From assembly GCF_017355405.1 (NCBI RefSeq), contig NZ_CP061177.1:1054001-1118000 (forward strand): a stretch of DNA of 64,000 nucleotides. Direction: 5' to 3'. The notes beneath the pieces were generated by a model. That model was not told where the DNA came from. It was given only the letters and a program-made list of their open reading frames with translations, and searched no databases. This DNA comes from Roseomonas haemaphysalidis. Its GTDB lineage: Bacteria; Pseudomonadota; Alphaproteobacteria; Acetobacterales; Acetobacteraceae. The position numbers and the translations under genes were made by a program. Below are positions 20,961-31,070 of this stretch, piece by piece; the stretch's first letter is position 1, and every line of letters begins with the position of its first letter.

Positions 20961-21779
20961 TTATTCGCCCCGCACCGCCGCCGACAGCTCCCGCACCTGG
21001 TCCAGCACCTTGCGCACCGTGTGGGGCGAGGCGCGCCCCTCGGCATCCAGCGTGCCCGCCAGCGTCTCGATCAGCGCCGAGGCCACCACGGCGCCGTCCG
21101 CGACCCGCGCGGCGTTGGCCGCCTGCTCCGGCGTGCGCACGCCGAAGCCGATGGCGATCGGCAGGTCGGTGAACTGCCGCAGGCGGGGGATGGCGGCTTC
21201 CAGCGCCCCGGCCTCGGCGCTGCGCGTGCCGGTGATGCCGGCGATGGCCACGTAGTAGATGAAGCCGCTGGTGCCCTTGAGCGCGTAGGGCAGGCGCTCG
21301 TCCGTGGTGGTGGGGGCAATCAGGCGGATGATGTCCAGCCCCTGCGCCGCGGCGGGGGCCAGCACGTCGGCCTCCTCCGGCGGCACGTCCACCACGATGA
21401 TGCCATCCACGCCCGAGGCGCCGGCATCCACGCAGAAGCGCTCCACGCCGTAGGACATGATGGGGTTGAGGTAGCCCATCAGGATCAGCGGCGTTTCATC
21501 ATCCTCGCGGCGGAAGTCGCGCACCATGGCCATGGCGCCGGCCAGCGTGCCGCCGGCCTTGAGCGCCCGCTGCCCGGCCAACTGCACCGTGGGCCCGTCG
21601 GCCATCGGGTCGCTGAACGGCACGCCGATCTCGATCAGGTCGGCGCCCGCGCCGGGCATGCCGCGCAGGATGGCCATGCTGGTCGCCGGGTCGGGGTCGT
21701 AGGCTTCCAGGAAGGGCATCAGCGCGCCGCGCCCTTCCTGCTTCAGCTTGGCAAAGCGCGCGGCGATGCGGCCGCTCAC
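20961..21779 (-). CDS. trpA: Tryptophan synthase alpha subunit
   Basis: Cleaves indole-3-glycerol phosphate to indole, which passes to TrpB. The protein has 272 residues with the signature [19 protein letters not shown] near residue 50 (catalytic glutamate) and aspartate in [11 protein letters not shown] near 130. Loop 6 and phosphate-binding glycines follow ([19 protein letters not shown]). The start is GTG at 21779, overlapping the trpB stop as GTGA; no other start fits the conserved amino end. Last gene of the ihfB-to-trpA run. The accD gene that often follows trpA in alphaproteobacteria is absent; a repeat and an ADH gene follow instead. Confidence 0.96.
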   Translation of the reverse strand: MSGRIAARFAKLKQEGRGALMPFLEAYDPDPATSMAILRGMPGAGADLIEIGVPFSDPMADGPTVQLAGQRALKAGGTLAGAMAMVRDFRREDDETPLILMGYLNPIMSYGVERFCVDAGASGVDGIIVVDVPPEEADVLAPAAAQGLDIIRLIAPTTTDERLPYALKGTSGFIYYVAIAGITGTRSAEAGALEAAIPRLRQFTDLPIAIGFGVRTPEQAANAARVADGAVVASALIETLAGTLDAEGRASPHTVRKVLDQVRELSAAVRGE

Positions 21780-23017
21780 AGCGACTGCCCCAGGTGCTTG
21801 GCCACCGTGAAGATGTCCTTGTCGCCACGGCCGGACATGTTGAGGACGATGGTCTGGTCCCGCCGCAGGGTGGGCGCCAGCTTCATCACCTGCACCAGCC
21901 CATGCGCCGATTCCAGCGCCGGGATGATGCCTTCCAGCTTGGAGCATAGCTGGAAGGCTTCCAGCGCCTCGTCGTCGGTGGCGCCCACATAGGTGGCGCG
22001 GCCGGTCTCGTGCAGCCAGGAATGCTCCGGCCCGATGCCGGGGTAGTCGAGCCCGGCCGAGATGGAATGCGCTTCCTTGATCTGCCCGTGCTGGTCCTGC
22101 AGCAGGTAGGTCAGGTTGCCGTGCAGCACGCCAGGCCGGCCGCGGTTCAGCGAGGCCGCGTGCTCGATGGTGTCCATGCCGCGGCCCGCCGCCTCGACAC
22201 CCCACAGCGCCACCTCCTTGTCGTCCAGGAAGGGGTGGAAGATGCCCATGGCGGAGGAACCGCCGCCGACGGCGCAGACCACCGCGTCCGGCAGCTTGCC
22301 TTCCAGCTCCAGGATCTGCGCGCGGGTTTCCTCGCCCACCACGCACTGGAAGTCGCGCACCATCTGCGGATAGGGGTGCGGGCCCGCCACGGTGCCGATG
22401 CAGTAGTAGGTGTCGTGCACGTTGGCGACCCAGTCGCGCAGCGCCTCGTTCATCGCGTCCTTCAGCGTGCCGGCGCCGGCGGTGACGGGCACCACCTGTG
22501 CGCCCATCAGCTTCATGCGGAACACGTTGGGCGCCTGCCGCTCCACGTCGGTGGCGCCCATGTAGACGACGCATTGCAGGCCGAACAGCGCGCAGGCCGT
22601 GGCGGTGGCGACGCCGTGCTGCCCCGCGCCGGTTTCGGCCAGGATGCGGCTGCGGCCGAGCTTCTTGGCCAGCAGGATCTGCCCCAGCACGGCATTGATC
22701 TTGTGCGCGCCGGTGTGGTTCAGGTCCTCGCGCTTGAAATAGATCCTGGCGCCGAGCGCGGGGTCCGCCGCCTGGGCGCGGGCATGCTCGGTCAGCCGGT
22801 CGCAACGCCACAGCGGGCTGGGGCGGCCGACGTATTCCTTCAGCAGCCGGCGCCACTCGGCCATGAACGCCGCGTCGTTCTTGGCGGCCTCATAGGCCTG
22901 CTCGACCTCGAGCAGCAGCGGCATCAGGGTCTCGGCGACGTAACGGCCACCGAACTGGCCGAAGCGCCCACGCGCATCGGGACCCTGACGGAGCGAGTTG
23001 GCTAACGGCTGATTCAC
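21776..23017 (-). CDS. trpB: Tryptophan synthase beta subunit
   Basis: PLP enzyme that condenses indole with serine to give tryptophan. It has 413 residues, usual for TrpB1. The amino end [18 protein letters not shown] is typical; the PLP lysine is in [13 protein letters not shown] near 100. The phosphate-binding serine-glycine loop [11 protein letters not shown] is near 247, and [16 protein letters not shown] near 310. The ATG at 23017 is followed directly by family sequence. About 110 bases without a gene separate it from trpF upstream. It is translationally coupled to trpA. Confidence 0.97.
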   Translation of the reverse strand: MNQPLANSLRQGPDARGRFGQFGGRYVAETLMPLLLEVEQAYEAAKNDAAFMAEWRRLLKEYVGRPSPLWRCDRLTEHARAQAADPALGARIYFKREDLNHTGAHKINAVLGQILLAKKLGRSRILAETGAGQHGVATATACALFGLQCVVYMGATDVERQAPNVFRMKLMGAQVVPVTAGAGTLKDAMNEALRDWVANVHDTYYCIGTVAGPHPYPQMVRDFQCVVGEETRAQILELEGKLPDAVVCAVGGGSSAMGIFHPFLDDKEVALWGVEAAGRGMDTIEHAASLNRGRPGVLHGNLTYLLQDQHGQIKEAHSISAGLDYPGIGPEHSWLHETGRATYVGATDDEALEAFQLCSKLEGIIPALESAHGLVQVMKLAPTLRRDQTIVLNMSGRGDKDIFTVAKHLGQSL

Positions 23018-23126
23018 GATCCATCCCTCCGGTCGGGGGAGCGTGTGTAGCGTGGGGCGGGGGCGGGCGATACTCCGGGATCACGGCAAAGCAGCCGGCG
23101 CCCGCCGCGCCCAAGCTGCCGAGGCG

Positions 23127-23813
23127 CTAGGCCGGCGGCGGTGGCGCGGGGGGCAGCGAGGGCTGGCTGCTGCGCCCCTTGGCCGCGTTCACGAAGGCAC
23201 GCATGAGGACCATGTCCTTGACGCCGCGCGTCCGCTCCACGCCAGACGACACGTCCACCCCCCGGGTGCCCGATTCGCGGATGGCGGCGGCCACGTTCAC
23301 CGGCGTCAGCCCGCCCGCCAGCATCCAGGGCAGCGGAATGCTGCGCCCGGCCAGCAGCGACCAGTCGAAGCGCATGGCATTGCCGCCGGGAATGCTGGCG
23401 CCCGGCGGCGGCTTGGCATCCAGCAGGAAACGGTCCACGGCCGTGTGGTAATCGTCCAGCAGGGCGAAATCCGCCTCGCCGGCAATGCCGATGGCCTTCA
23501 TCACCGGCAGCCCGAAGTGGTCGCGGATCTCGGCGCAGCGGCCGGGGCTTTCCTGCCCGTGCAGCTGCAGCAGGCGCAGCGGCACCACCTCCAGCACCTG
23601 CTCGATCAGCGCGTCCGTGGCATCAACGAACAGGCCCACGGGGGTGATGGCCGCGGGCAGGCGGCGGGCGAGCGGCGCCGCCTGGGCGGGCACCACGGCA
23701 CGGGCGGACGGCGGAAAGAACACGAAGCCCACCATGTCGGCGCCGGCCCGCACGCTGCCATCGACGCCCTCAGCGTCGTTGATGCCGCAGATCTTGACCT
23801 GCACGCCGCTCAT
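23127..23813 (-). CDS. trpF: Phosphoribosylanthranilate isomerase
   Basis: Third step of tryptophan synthesis from anthranilate. The 228-residue protein begins [10 protein letters not shown], with the catalytic cysteine of the KICG motif at residue 9. The general-acid aspartate lies in VGLFVDAT near 65, LLQLHGQE follows, and the phosphate site is [12 protein letters not shown] with GVDVSSGVE near the end. A proline-rich tail of about 15 residues is extra. The ATG at 23813 overlaps the pyrF stop (ATGA). Confidence 0.95.
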   Translation of the reverse strand: MSGVQVKICGINDAEGVDGSVRAGADMVGFVFFPPSARAVVPAQAAPLARRLPAAITPVGLFVDATDALIEQVLEVVPLRLLQLHGQESPGRCAEIRDHFGLPVMKAIGIAGEADFALLDDYHTAVDRFLLDAKPPPGASIPGGNAMRFDWSLLAGRSIPLPWMLAGGLTPVNVAAAIRESGTRGVDVSSGVERTRGVKDMVLMRAFVNAAKGRSSQPSLPPAPPPPA

Positions 23814-24547
23814 CCCGCGAGGCCCGCGGCGATGCGCGCCGCCGCCTGCGCCGGATCGGCCGCGCCGGTGATGGGGCGGCCGATGACCAGCCAGTCGGCG
23901 CCGGCCCTGGCGGTGTCCTCGGGCGTCGCGGTGCGGGCCTGGTCGCCGGCGGCGCTGCCGGCGGGGCGGACGCCGGGCACCACCAGCAGCGGCGCATCGC
24001 CAAAGGCATCGCGCAGGCGGGATACCTCATGCGGCGAGCACACCAGCCCGTCCGCCCCGGCGGCCAGCGCCACGCGGGCCAGCCGCAGCACCTGCTGCGC
24101 CGGGCCGCCGGACACGCCGGTCTCGGCCAGCCCCTCGGTGGTGAAGCTGGTCAGCACGGTCACGGCCAGGATGGCGGGGCGGCGCGGGCCGGCGGCGTCC
24201 TCGGCGGCGCGGCGCGCGGCCTCGATCATGGCGCCGCCGCCGCCGGCGTGCAGCGTCAGCATGGCGGGCGGCTCCAGGCAAACCGACCGCACGGCACCGG
24301 CCACGGTGTTGGGGATGTCGTGGAACTTCAGGTCCAGAAACACCGGGCGATGCATGGCGATGCGCTGCACCACCGCCGGACCCTCGGCGCAGAACAGCTC
24401 CAGCCCCACCTTCACCAGCCCCACATGCGGCGCCACGGCCGCCGCCCAGTCCAGCGCGCGGGCAGGGTCGGGGGTGTCCAGCGCGGCAATCACGCCGCAG
24501 CGGTTCGGCTTGGCCCAGGTGGCGGCGGCGGGTGCGGGAGCGCTCAT
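23810..24547 (-). CDS. pyrF: Orotidine 5'-phosphate decarboxylase
   Basis: Last step of UMP synthesis. The 245-residue TIM-barrel protein carries the catalytic array in [13 protein letters not shown] near 72 (Asp-Lys...Asp), VKVGLELF near 47, and the phosphate loop [15 protein letters not shown] near 190 followed by [19 protein letters not shown]. The coupling to trpF by an ATGA overlap places pyrimidine and tryptophan genes in one transcript. The first 15 or so residues are alanine-rich and not conserved, so a slightly later start is possible. Confidence 0.95.
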   Translation of the reverse strand: MSAPAPAAATWAKPNRCGVIAALDTPDPARALDWAAAVAPHVGLVKVGLELFCAEGPAVVQRIAMHRPVFLDLKFHDIPNTVAGAVRSVCLEPPAMLTLHAGGGGAMIEAARRAAEDAAGPRRPAILAVTVLTSFTTEGLAETGVSGGPAQQVLRLARVALAAGADGLVCSPHEVSRLRDAFGDAPLLVVPGVRPAGSAAGDQARTATPEDTARAGADWLVIGRPITGAADPAQAAARIAAGLAG

Positions 24548-24556
24548 CCGCCCGTT

Positions 24557-24898
24557 TTACGCCGAGTGGGACAAGGGGGCCAGGGAGTTGCCGGGCGTGA
24601 CCGGCTGGCTGGCCACCGGCACCGCCTGCTTGGCGCGCAGCTCCGCCAGCTCGGCCTCCAGCAGGGTCGCGGCATGGCGCAGCTGGCGCGCCTGGGCGCG
24701 GTAGCGCAGCCCGCTGCCCCAGGCCAGCAGGGCGCCCAGCAGAAAGGCCAGCAGCGCCGCCAGCAAGACCGCGCCGGCCAGCGGCAGCACCCAGGACAGG
24801 TCAAAGGGCCACAGGTGCAGCGCCACCGGCTCGGTGTTGGAAATGGCGAACAGCACCAGCAGCAGCAGCAGCGGCAGGGCGAGGATCAAGGCGAGCAT
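24557..24898 (-). CDS. lapA: LapA-domain (DUF1049) inner-membrane protein
   Basis: Small membrane protein of 113 residues with two transmembrane helices (about 2-18 and 35-58) around the LapA-type connector SNTEPVALHLWPFDLSWVLP. A short basic, partly coiled-coil tail follows (RYRAQARQLRHAATLLEAEL). In E. coli LapA works with LapB in controlling lipopolysaccharide synthesis; here no LapB gene is adjacent. The ATG at 24898 is four bases after the ihfB stop, and the gene ends nine bases before the pyrF start, so it belongs to the ihfB-to-trpA transcript. The last 25 residues are not conserved in appearance. Confidence 0.85.
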   Translation of the reverse strand: MLALILALPLLLLLVLFAISNTEPVALHLWPFDLSWVLPLAGAVLLAALLAFLLGALLAWGSGLRYRAQARQLRHAATLLEAELAELRAKQAVPVASQPVTPGNSLAPLSHSA

Positions 24899-24902
24899 CA
24901 GG

Positions 24903-25235
24903 TCACTCCGCAGCCGGCGCGGCGCCGCGGGCGGCGCGCTTGGGGGCCTGCAGCGGCCCGCCGTTGACGCGCTCGCGCAGTTCCTTGCCGGGCTTGAAAT
25001 AGGGCACCGCCTTGCCGGCCACCTCGACCGCCTCGCCGGTGCGGGGGTTGCGGCCGGTGCGCGGGTCGCGCTGCTTGGCCGAAAAGGCGCCGAAGCCGCG
25101 CAGCTCCACCCGGTCGCCACGCGCCAGGGCGGCGCTGATCTCGTCGAAGATGGTGCCGACGATCAGCTCCACGTCCGGCTGCCGCAGGTGCGGGTTGGCC
25201 GTCGCCAGCTGCGCGATCAGTTCGGATTTCGTCAT
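24903..25235 (-). CDS. ihfB: Integration host factor beta subunit
   Basis: DNA-bending architectural protein of the HU/IHF family, 110 residues. It begins [17 protein letters not shown] and contains the DNA-binding arm: [26 protein letters not shown], then the proline-bearing tip and [15 protein letters not shown]. The tail of about 15 residues ([14 protein letters not shown]) is longer than in E. coli. The start at 25235 is set by the family amino end. It follows rpsA, from which it is separated by a strong terminator, so it should have its own promoter between 25236 and 25411. Confidence 0.95.
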   Translation of the reverse strand: MTKSELIAQLATANPHLRQPDVELIVGTIFDEISAALARGDRVELRGFGAFSAKQRDPRTGRNPRTGEAVEVAGKAVPYFKPGKELRERVNGGPLQAPKRAARGAAPAAE

Positions 25236-25407
25236 CGCGCGGCACTCTCCTGGGACGCGGGGGAAGTCTGTCGCGGAAAGCTGCCAAACGGTCCGGGCAC
25301 CGTCAATCAGAAGCCATCCCCCCCGGGCGCGGGGGCCGGCGCCTCCATGCGGGGGGCGGGGCGCAGGGTCAAGGGGAGCCGTGGCGCGGGAGCGCGTGCC
25401 ACAACGC

Positions 25408-25441
25408 AAAACGCGCCCCGGGTGCTTCCACCCGGGGCGCG
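25408..25441 (-). terminator. Rho-independent terminator of rpsA
   Basis: A perfect 13-base stem (25412-25424 with 25429-25441, CGCGCCCCGGGTG and its complement) closes a four-base loop. On the minus strand it is followed by TTTTG. It sits 30 bases after the rpsA stop and faces the right way to end that transcript. Confidence 0.9.
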
Positions 25442-25471
25442 CGTCGCGAAGCTTCCGGCAGGCCGGAAGGA

Positions 25472-27193
25472 TCAGTCCTCGGACACCATCGAGTTGCGGC
25501 GGCGGATGGCCGCGCCCAGGATGTCGCCCAGCGAGGCGCCGGAGTCGGTGGTGCCGAACTCCTTCATCGCCTCGCGCTCCTCTTCCACTTCCTTGCCCTT
25601 GATGGTCAGGGACAGGCGGCGGGCGGCGCGGTCGATCGCCACGACCTTGGCATCGACCTTCTCGCCGATGGCGAACTTGTCGGGGCGCTGGTCGCCACGG
25701 TCGCGGGCCAGCTCGGCGCGGCGGATGAAGCCCGTCAGCACCTCGTCGACCTTCACCTCGATGCCGTTCTGCTCGACCTTGGTGACGATGCAGGTGACGA
25801 CGTCGTTCTTGCGCACGCGGTCCAGCACCTCGGCGGCGGGGTCCGCCTCAAGCTGCTTGATGCCGAGCGAGATGCGCTCCTTCTCGACGTCCACGTCCAG
25901 CACCTTGGCCTTGACGACCTGGCCCTTCTGGTACTCGGCCATCGCCTGCTCGCCGGCGACGTCCCAGGACAGGTCGGACATGTGCACCATGCCGTCGATC
26001 TCGGGAGCCAGACCCACGAACAAACCGAACTCGGTGATGTTGCGGATCTCGCCCTCGACGATGGAGCCGGGGCCGTGGCTTTCCAGGAACAGCTCCCAGG
26101 GGTTGCCCTGGGCCTGCTTCAGGCCGAGCGAGATGCGGCGCTTCGGCTCGTCCACGTCCAGGATCAGCACGTCCACTTCCTGCGAGGTGGCGACGATCTT
26201 GCCCGGGTGGACGTTCTTCTTGGTCCAGCTCATCTCGGACACGTGGACCAGACCCTCGACGCCCGGCTCCAGCTCCACAAAGGCGCCGTAGTCGGTGATG
26301 TTGGTCACGCGGCCGCTGAACTTCGCACCCACCGGGTACTTGATCGCCACGCCTTCCCACGGGTCGGACATCAGCTGCTTCATGCCGAGCGAGATGCGCT
26401 GCGTCTCGGAGTTGAAGCGGATCACCTGCACGCGGACCTGCTGACCGATGGTCAGGGCCTCGCTCGGGTGGTTGATGCGGCGCCACGCGATGTCGGTGAC
26501 ATGCAGCAGACCATCGACGCCGCCCAGGTCCACGAACGCACCGTAGTCGGTGATGTTCTTGACCACGCCGTCCAGGATCATGCCTTCCTTGAGGCCCTGG
26601 ATCAGCTCGGAGCGCTGCTCCGCACGGGTCTCTTCCAGCACGGCGCGGCGCGACACCACGATGTTGCCGCGGGCGCGGTCCATCTTCAGAATCTGGAACG
26701 GCTGCGGGCTGCCCATCAGGGGGCCGACGTCGCGCACCGGGCGGATGTCGACCTGGGAGCCGGGCAGGAAGGCCACGGCGCCGCCGAGGTCGACGGTGAA
26801 GCCACCCTTGACGCGGCCGAAGATCACGCCGTTCACGCGGCTCTGCGCGGTGAAGGACTTCTCCAGGTTGGTCCAGGCTTCCTCGCGGCGCGCCTTCTCA
26901 CGGGACAGGACGATGGCGCCGTCCCGGTCCTCGTAGCGCTCGACGAACAGCTCGATCACGTCGCCGGGCTTCACCTCGGCCGTCTGGCCCTGAGGTGCGA
27001 ATTCCTTCAGGGGCACGCGCCCCTCGCTCTTCAAGCCGACATCGACAACCGCGTAGTCGTCGTCGATGCGGATCACCCGGCCCGTGACGACCGAGCCGGC
27101 AAAGCCGGTGTCGGCGCCCAGCATCTCATCGAGCAGGGAAGCAAAGTCTTCGGTCTCGGCAGTTGCCGTGGCGAAGCTGTTGGCATTGGCCAT
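25472..27193 (-). CDS. rpsA: 30S ribosomal protein S1
   Basis: Large RNA-binding ribosomal protein that helps mRNAs with weak ribosome sites to initiate. The 573-residue protein carries six S1 (OB-fold) domains in series. The canonical repeats are recognisable as [63 protein letters not shown], each followed by RISLG(M/L/I)KQ. Length matches alphaproteobacterial S1. The start at 27193 (MANANSF) was chosen over longer frames running into the promoter region. A strong terminator follows. A -35/-10 pair lies about 245-270 bases upstream. Confidence 0.97.
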   Translation of the reverse strand: MANANSFATATAETEDFASLLDEMLGADTGFAGSVVTGRVIRIDDDYAVVDVGLKSEGRVPLKEFAPQGQTAEVKPGDVIELFVERYEDRDGAIVLSREKARREEAWTNLEKSFTAQSRVNGVIFGRVKGGFTVDLGGAVAFLPGSQVDIRPVRDVGPLMGSPQPFQILKMDRARGNIVVSRRAVLEETRAEQRSELIQGLKEGMILDGVVKNITDYGAFVDLGGVDGLLHVTDIAWRRINHPSEALTIGQQVRVQVIRFNSETQRISLGMKQLMSDPWEGVAIKYPVGAKFSGRVTNITDYGAFVELEPGVEGLVHVSEMSWTKKNVHPGKIVATSQEVDVLILDVDEPKRRISLGLKQAQGNPWELFLESHGPGSIVEGEIRNITEFGLFVGLAPEIDGMVHMSDLSWDVAGEQAMAEYQKGQVVKAKVLDVDVEKERISLGIKQLEADPAAEVLDRVRKNDVVTCIVTKVEQNGIEVKVDEVLTGFIRRAELARDRGDQRPDKFAIGEKVDAKVVAIDRAARRLSLTIKGKEVEEEREAMKEFGTTDSGASLGDILGAAIRRRNSMVSED

Positions 27194-27436
27194 GTAACGG
27201 AAATATCCTGCGGTGGCCCGGGCAACACCCAGGCCGGTTCTTGCGCCCCCGGACCACCGGACAACCCGGTGGCGGACACGACATGGCCCGGCGCCGCCAT
27301 CGCGGCACATCGAAAGCCCGGTTGAGCTAAGCGGCATGTCGGCCCGCCCGGCCGGCCCGGCAGCGGCCCCGGTTTCCCGCAAGGCCTGAACGCCGGACAA
27401 CCCCACTGCCAGCACGGCAGCACGGTTTGGAATTTG

Positions 27437-27466
27437 GCCTAGGCTATCTGGAGGCTTTTCGTCAAG
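27437..27466 (-). promoter_or_regulatory. Candidate sigma-70-type promoter of rpsA
   Basis: On the minus strand CTTGAC (27461-27466), an exact match to the alphaproteobacterial -35 consensus, is followed 18 bases later by CTAGGC (27437-27442), a weak -10. It lies in the 303-base gap between the hydroxylase stop and rpsA and would give a leader of about 240 bases. S1 mRNAs often have long regulated leaders. Nothing else convincing is seen in that gap. Confidence 0.4.
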
Positions 27467-27496
27467 CGGATTCGGCGGGCGCCACCGGCCCCACCC

Positions 27497-28807
27497 TCAT
27501 TCCCCGACCGCCGCCACGCCGCGCCCTTCCAGCAGCCCCGCCGTCGCCGACCCGAAGCCCATCGCCCGCCGCGCAAAGAACTGCTTCAGCCGCGGCATGC
27601 GCTGCACCGCCGCCAGCCCGAAGCGCCGCGCGGCGCGGACCGGCGCGAAGTCGTTGCCGAACAGCCGCTCCAGCGCATGGGTGGCGCCCAGCATCACCAG
27701 GGCGTCCGGCCGGCGCGCCGCCTGGTAGCGGGCCAGCAGGCCGGCGCCGCCGGGGTCCTGGCCGGCCGCCACCGCCTCGATCACCAGCTCGGCCAGCGCC
27801 GCCACGTCGCGGAAGCCGAGGTTCAGCCCCTGGCCGGCAATGGGGTGGATGCCGTGCGCGGCGTCCCCCACCAGCGCCAGGCGGGGCGCGGTGTAGCGGG
27901 CGGCGTGCATGGCGGCGAGCGGGTAGGACCAGCGGCGGCCGATGGGCGTGACGCGGCCCAGCGTGCCGCCCATGCGGCGCTCGATCTCGCGGCCATAGGC
28001 GGCATCGTCCAGCACCAGGAACTGCCGCGCGAGGTCCGCGCGCTCGGACCAGACAATGGCGGACACGTTGGGGTGCGCCGCGCTGCCGGCCATGGGCAGC
28101 TGGGCGAAGGGGCCGTGCGGCAGGAACTGCTCCAGCGCCACGCCGTCATGCGGCAACTCATGCGCGATGGCGCCCACCAGCCCGAGCTGGTGGTAGTCCA
28201 GCCGCGTGGCGCCGATGCCGGCGGCGCGCCGCAGCGGGCTGTTGCGCCCTTCCGCGCCCACCACCAGGCGGGCGCGCAGCACCGCGCCGGTGGACAGGCG
28301 CACCGTGGCGCCCGTCTCGTCGTGCGTCACCTCGGCCTGGGCCGGCGCATGCAGGCTGAGCGGCGCCAGGGCCGCCATGCGGGCATTCAGCGCCACGCGC
28401 AGGCAGCGTGCTTCCACCATCCAGCCGAAAGGGGTGCCGCCGGTCTCAGCCGCGTCGAAGTCCAGGCCAAGCGGGCTGGCGGGCTCGCCGGGGCGGCCGT
28501 CGCGCACCTGGATGCGGCGGATCGGGCCGGCGGGCTGGGGCAGGGCGTCCCACACGCCGGCGGCGTCCAACAGGTTGCGGCTGGTGGCGGCGATGGCATA
28601 GGCGCGGCCGTCGAATTCCGGCAGCTCCATGGGCGGCAGGGGGGCCGAATCTACCACCGCCACGCGGATGCCGGCGGTGGCCAGCACCGTGGCCAGCGTG
28701 GCGCCCACCGGACCCGCGCCGACCACGCAGACATCGACGGCCATGGGGACGGCCGTGGCGGCGGCGGCGGGAGCGGCGGGTTCTGCAGGCGCGGGGGTGG
28801 GGGTCAT
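27497..28807 (-). CDS. UbiH/UbiF/COQ6-family FAD monooxygenase
   Basis: Aromatic-ring hydroxylase, probably of ubiquinone synthesis, 436 residues. The FAD-binding motif VVGAGPVGATLATVLATAG is near residue 28. The mid-protein DG-type motif reads ARLVVGAEGRNSPLRRAAG near 165, and the second FAD motif is ALVGDAAHGIHPIAGQGLNLG near 300. About 20 alanine/proline-rich residues precede the FAD domain, so the true start may be slightly later than 28807. It runs in the same direction as rpsA. Which ring position it hydroxylates (UbiH, UbiF, UbiI or UbiL type) cannot be told from motifs alone. Confidence 0.86.
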   Translation of the reverse strand: MTPTPAPAEPAAPAAAATAVPMAVDVCVVGAGPVGATLATVLATAGIRVAVVDSAPLPPMELPEFDGRAYAIAATSRNLLDAAGVWDALPQPAGPIRRIQVRDGRPGEPASPLGLDFDAAETGGTPFGWMVEARCLRVALNARMAALAPLSLHAPAQAEVTHDETGATVRLSTGAVLRARLVVGAEGRNSPLRRAAGIGATRLDYHQLGLVGAIAHELPHDGVALEQFLPHGPFAQLPMAGSAAHPNVSAIVWSERADLARQFLVLDDAAYGREIERRMGGTLGRVTPIGRRWSYPLAAMHAARYTAPRLALVGDAAHGIHPIAGQGLNLGFRDVAALAELVIEAVAAGQDPGGAGLLARYQAARRPDALVMLGATHALERLFGNDFAPVRAARRFGLAAVQRMPRLKQFFARRAMGFGSATAGLLEGRGVAAVGE

Positions 28808-28946
28808 GGGGCCTATTCTGCCTTCTGCGGCGCCGTGGTGCGAGGGCTCGTCCATGACGGTGCAGGCTGCCTGTTTTTTATGCAGTGGTGCCCGCCGCGC
28901 GTCATGCAGCGGGAACAGCCCGGCTGGCGCCGCCGGGCCACGCCCC

Positions 28947-29342
<396 letters not shown>

Positions 29343-29404
29343 TCGCCCCCCCTGTGACGGCCCCTTCCGCGATGACCCACACCACCACAACGGAATCCAA
29401 GCCG

Positions 29405-30754
29405 ATGCGTCTGGCCCTGGCGAAGGCGCGCGGCGCCGCCGCCCTTCTTTCCGGCCTGCTGCTGGCCACCCCCGCCTTTGCGCAGGACGCGGCCGCCCCC
29501 CCCGCCGTCAATGCCGGCGACACCGCCTGGATGCTGACCAGCACCGCGCTGGTGCTGATGATGACCATCCCCGGCCTGGCGCTGTTCTATGCCGGCATGG
29601 TGCGCAAGAAGAACATCCTCGCCACCCTGATGCAGTCCTTCTTTCTGGCCGGGCTGCTGACGCTGGTCTGGATGGTGGCGGGCTATTCCATCGCCTTTGG
29701 CGAGGGCGGTGCCTATTTCGGCGACCTGTCCAAGATGTTCCTGTCCGGCCTCGCGGCCAACTGGGACCAGCCCTTCACGCTGGGCAGCGGCGACGGCGCG
29801 GTGGCCTTCACCATTCCCGAATCCGTGTTCGTCATGTTCCAGATGACGTTCTTCATCATCACCCCCGCGCTGGCCGTCGGCGCCTGGGCGGACCGCATCA
29901 AGTTCTCGGCCCTGGCGGTCTTCGCGGTGCTGTGGTCGCTGCTGATCTACGCGCCGATCGCCCATTGGGTCTGGCACCCGAACGGCTGGATCTTCGCGCT
30001 CGGCGCGCTGGACTTCGCGGGCGGCACGGTGGTGCACATCAACGCCGGCATCGCCGGGCTGGTGGGCGCGCTCGTGCTCGGCAAGCGCGTCGGCTACGGC
30101 ACGGAAAACATGTCGCCCTTCAACCTGTCGCTCGCCGTGATCGGCGCCAGCCTGCTGTGGGTGGGCTGGTTCGGCTTCAACGCGGGCTCCGCCGGCGCCG
30201 CCGGCGGCCGCGCGGGCATGGCCATGCTGGTGACGCAGATCGCCGCCGGCGGCGCCGTGCTGGCCTGGGTGCTGATCGAATGGATCACCAAGGGCAAGCC
30301 CTCGGTCCTCGGCGCCATCTCGGGCGCCGTGGCGGGCCTCGTCGCCATCACCCCGGCGGCTGGCTTCGTGCTGCCGCTGCCGGCCCTGCTGATCGGCCTC
30401 GCCGCCGGGCTCGCGGGCTTCTGGGGCGCCACCGCGCTGAAGCACTGGTGCAACTACGACGACAGCCTGGACGCCTTTGGCGTGCACGGCATCTGCGGCA
30501 TCGTCGGCGCGCTGCTGACCGGCGTCTTCGCCTACGGCCCGCTGTCCGCCACCCCGGCCCTGCCGGGCGGCGTCGGCGGCGGCTTCGACCAGTTCCTGCT
30601 GCAGGTCTACGCGGTGATCGCCACCATGGCCTTCACGGCGATTGGCACCTTCATCCTGCTCAAGATCGTGGACGTGATCATCGGCCTGCGGGTGACCGAG
30701 GAAGAGGAGCGCGAGGGCCTCGACGTTTCGCTGCACGGCGAACGCCTGGGCTGA
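29405..30754 (+). CDS. amtB: Ammonium transporter AmtB
   Basis: Trimeric inner-membrane ammonium channel, 449 residues. It has a cleavable amino-terminal signal (MRLALAKARGAAALLSGLL, ending AFAQ) and eleven expected helices. The pore histidines are in GGTVVHINAGIAGLVGA and DAFGVHGICGIVGALL. The gate phenylalanines lie in the MFQMTFFIITPALAVGAWADR region. The start at 29405 is preferred because the signal peptide begins there; an ATG at 29372 would add eleven hydrophilic residues. It ends with a cytoplasmic tail TEEEEREGLD and a strong terminator 26 bases beyond the stop. Confidence 0.95.
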   Translation: MRLALAKARGAAALLSGLLLATPAFAQDAAAPPAVNAGDTAWMLTSTALVLMMTIPGLALFYAGMVRKKNILATLMQSFFLAGLLTLVWMVAGYSIAFGEGGAYFGDLSKMFLSGLAANWDQPFTLGSGDGAVAFTIPESVFVMFQMTFFIITPALAVGAWADRIKFSALAVFAVLWSLLIYAPIAHWVWHPNGWIFALGALDFAGGTVVHINAGIAGLVGALVLGKRVGYGTENMSPFNLSLAVIGASLLWVGWFGFNAGSAGAAGGRAGMAMLVTQIAAGGAVLAWVLIEWITKGKPSVLGAISGAVAGLVAITPAAGFVLPLPALLIGLAAGLAGFWGATALKHWCNYDDSLDAFGVHGICGIVGALLTGVFAYGPLSATPALPGGVGGGFDQFLLQVYAVIATMAFTAIGTFILLKIVDVIIGLRVTEEEEREGLDVSLHGERLG

Positions 30755-30779
30755 TCGCCTGATCCGCTGCGGGGTGAGA

Positions 30780-30809
30780 GGGCGCCGGGGGTTTCCCGGC
30801 GCCCTTTTT
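30780..30809 (+). terminator. Rho-independent terminator of glnK-amtB
   Basis: Stem GGGCGCCGGG (30780-30789) pairs perfectly with CCCGGCGCCC (30795-30804) around a five-base loop, followed by TTTTT. It lies 26 bases after the amtB stop. Confidence 0.92.
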
Positions 30810-30813
30810 GGTT

Positions 30814-31070
30814 GGGGGCGGGCCAGGGGCGCCGCCCCTGGACCCCGCTGGGGAGGCTGAGCCTCCCCAGACCCCTGCGGCAGGAAGCATTCCAGGGCCA
30901 TGAGGCCGAAGCGGAACGCAGGACATCTTTTTATAAAAAAATCGCCGGCGCTGAATCTTCAGTCCCCGAGGGTCATCGACCCTCGGGGCGCTGAAAACAG
31001 ATGGCGGGGCCTGGGGGGACACTGTCCCCCCAGCGGGGGTCCAGGGGGCGGCGCCCCCTGGCCCGCCCCC
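30814..31070. repeat. Family C paired-arm element
   Basis: The arms are about 75 bases and inverted. Each has two hairpins: CCAGGGGCGCCGCCCCTGG, then GGGGAGGCTGAGCCTCCCC on the left; CCAGGGGGCGGCGCCCCCTGG-type and a GGGGGGACA/TGTCCCCCC-type hairpin on the right. The centre (about 120 bases) holds a TTTTTATAAAAAAA tract and a separate perfect 11-base-stem hairpin at 30964-30988. With the amtB terminator it fills the 316-base gap between amtB and pepN, which converge. Its right end directly abuts the pepN stop codon. No gene is seen in the gap. Confidence 0.82.
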
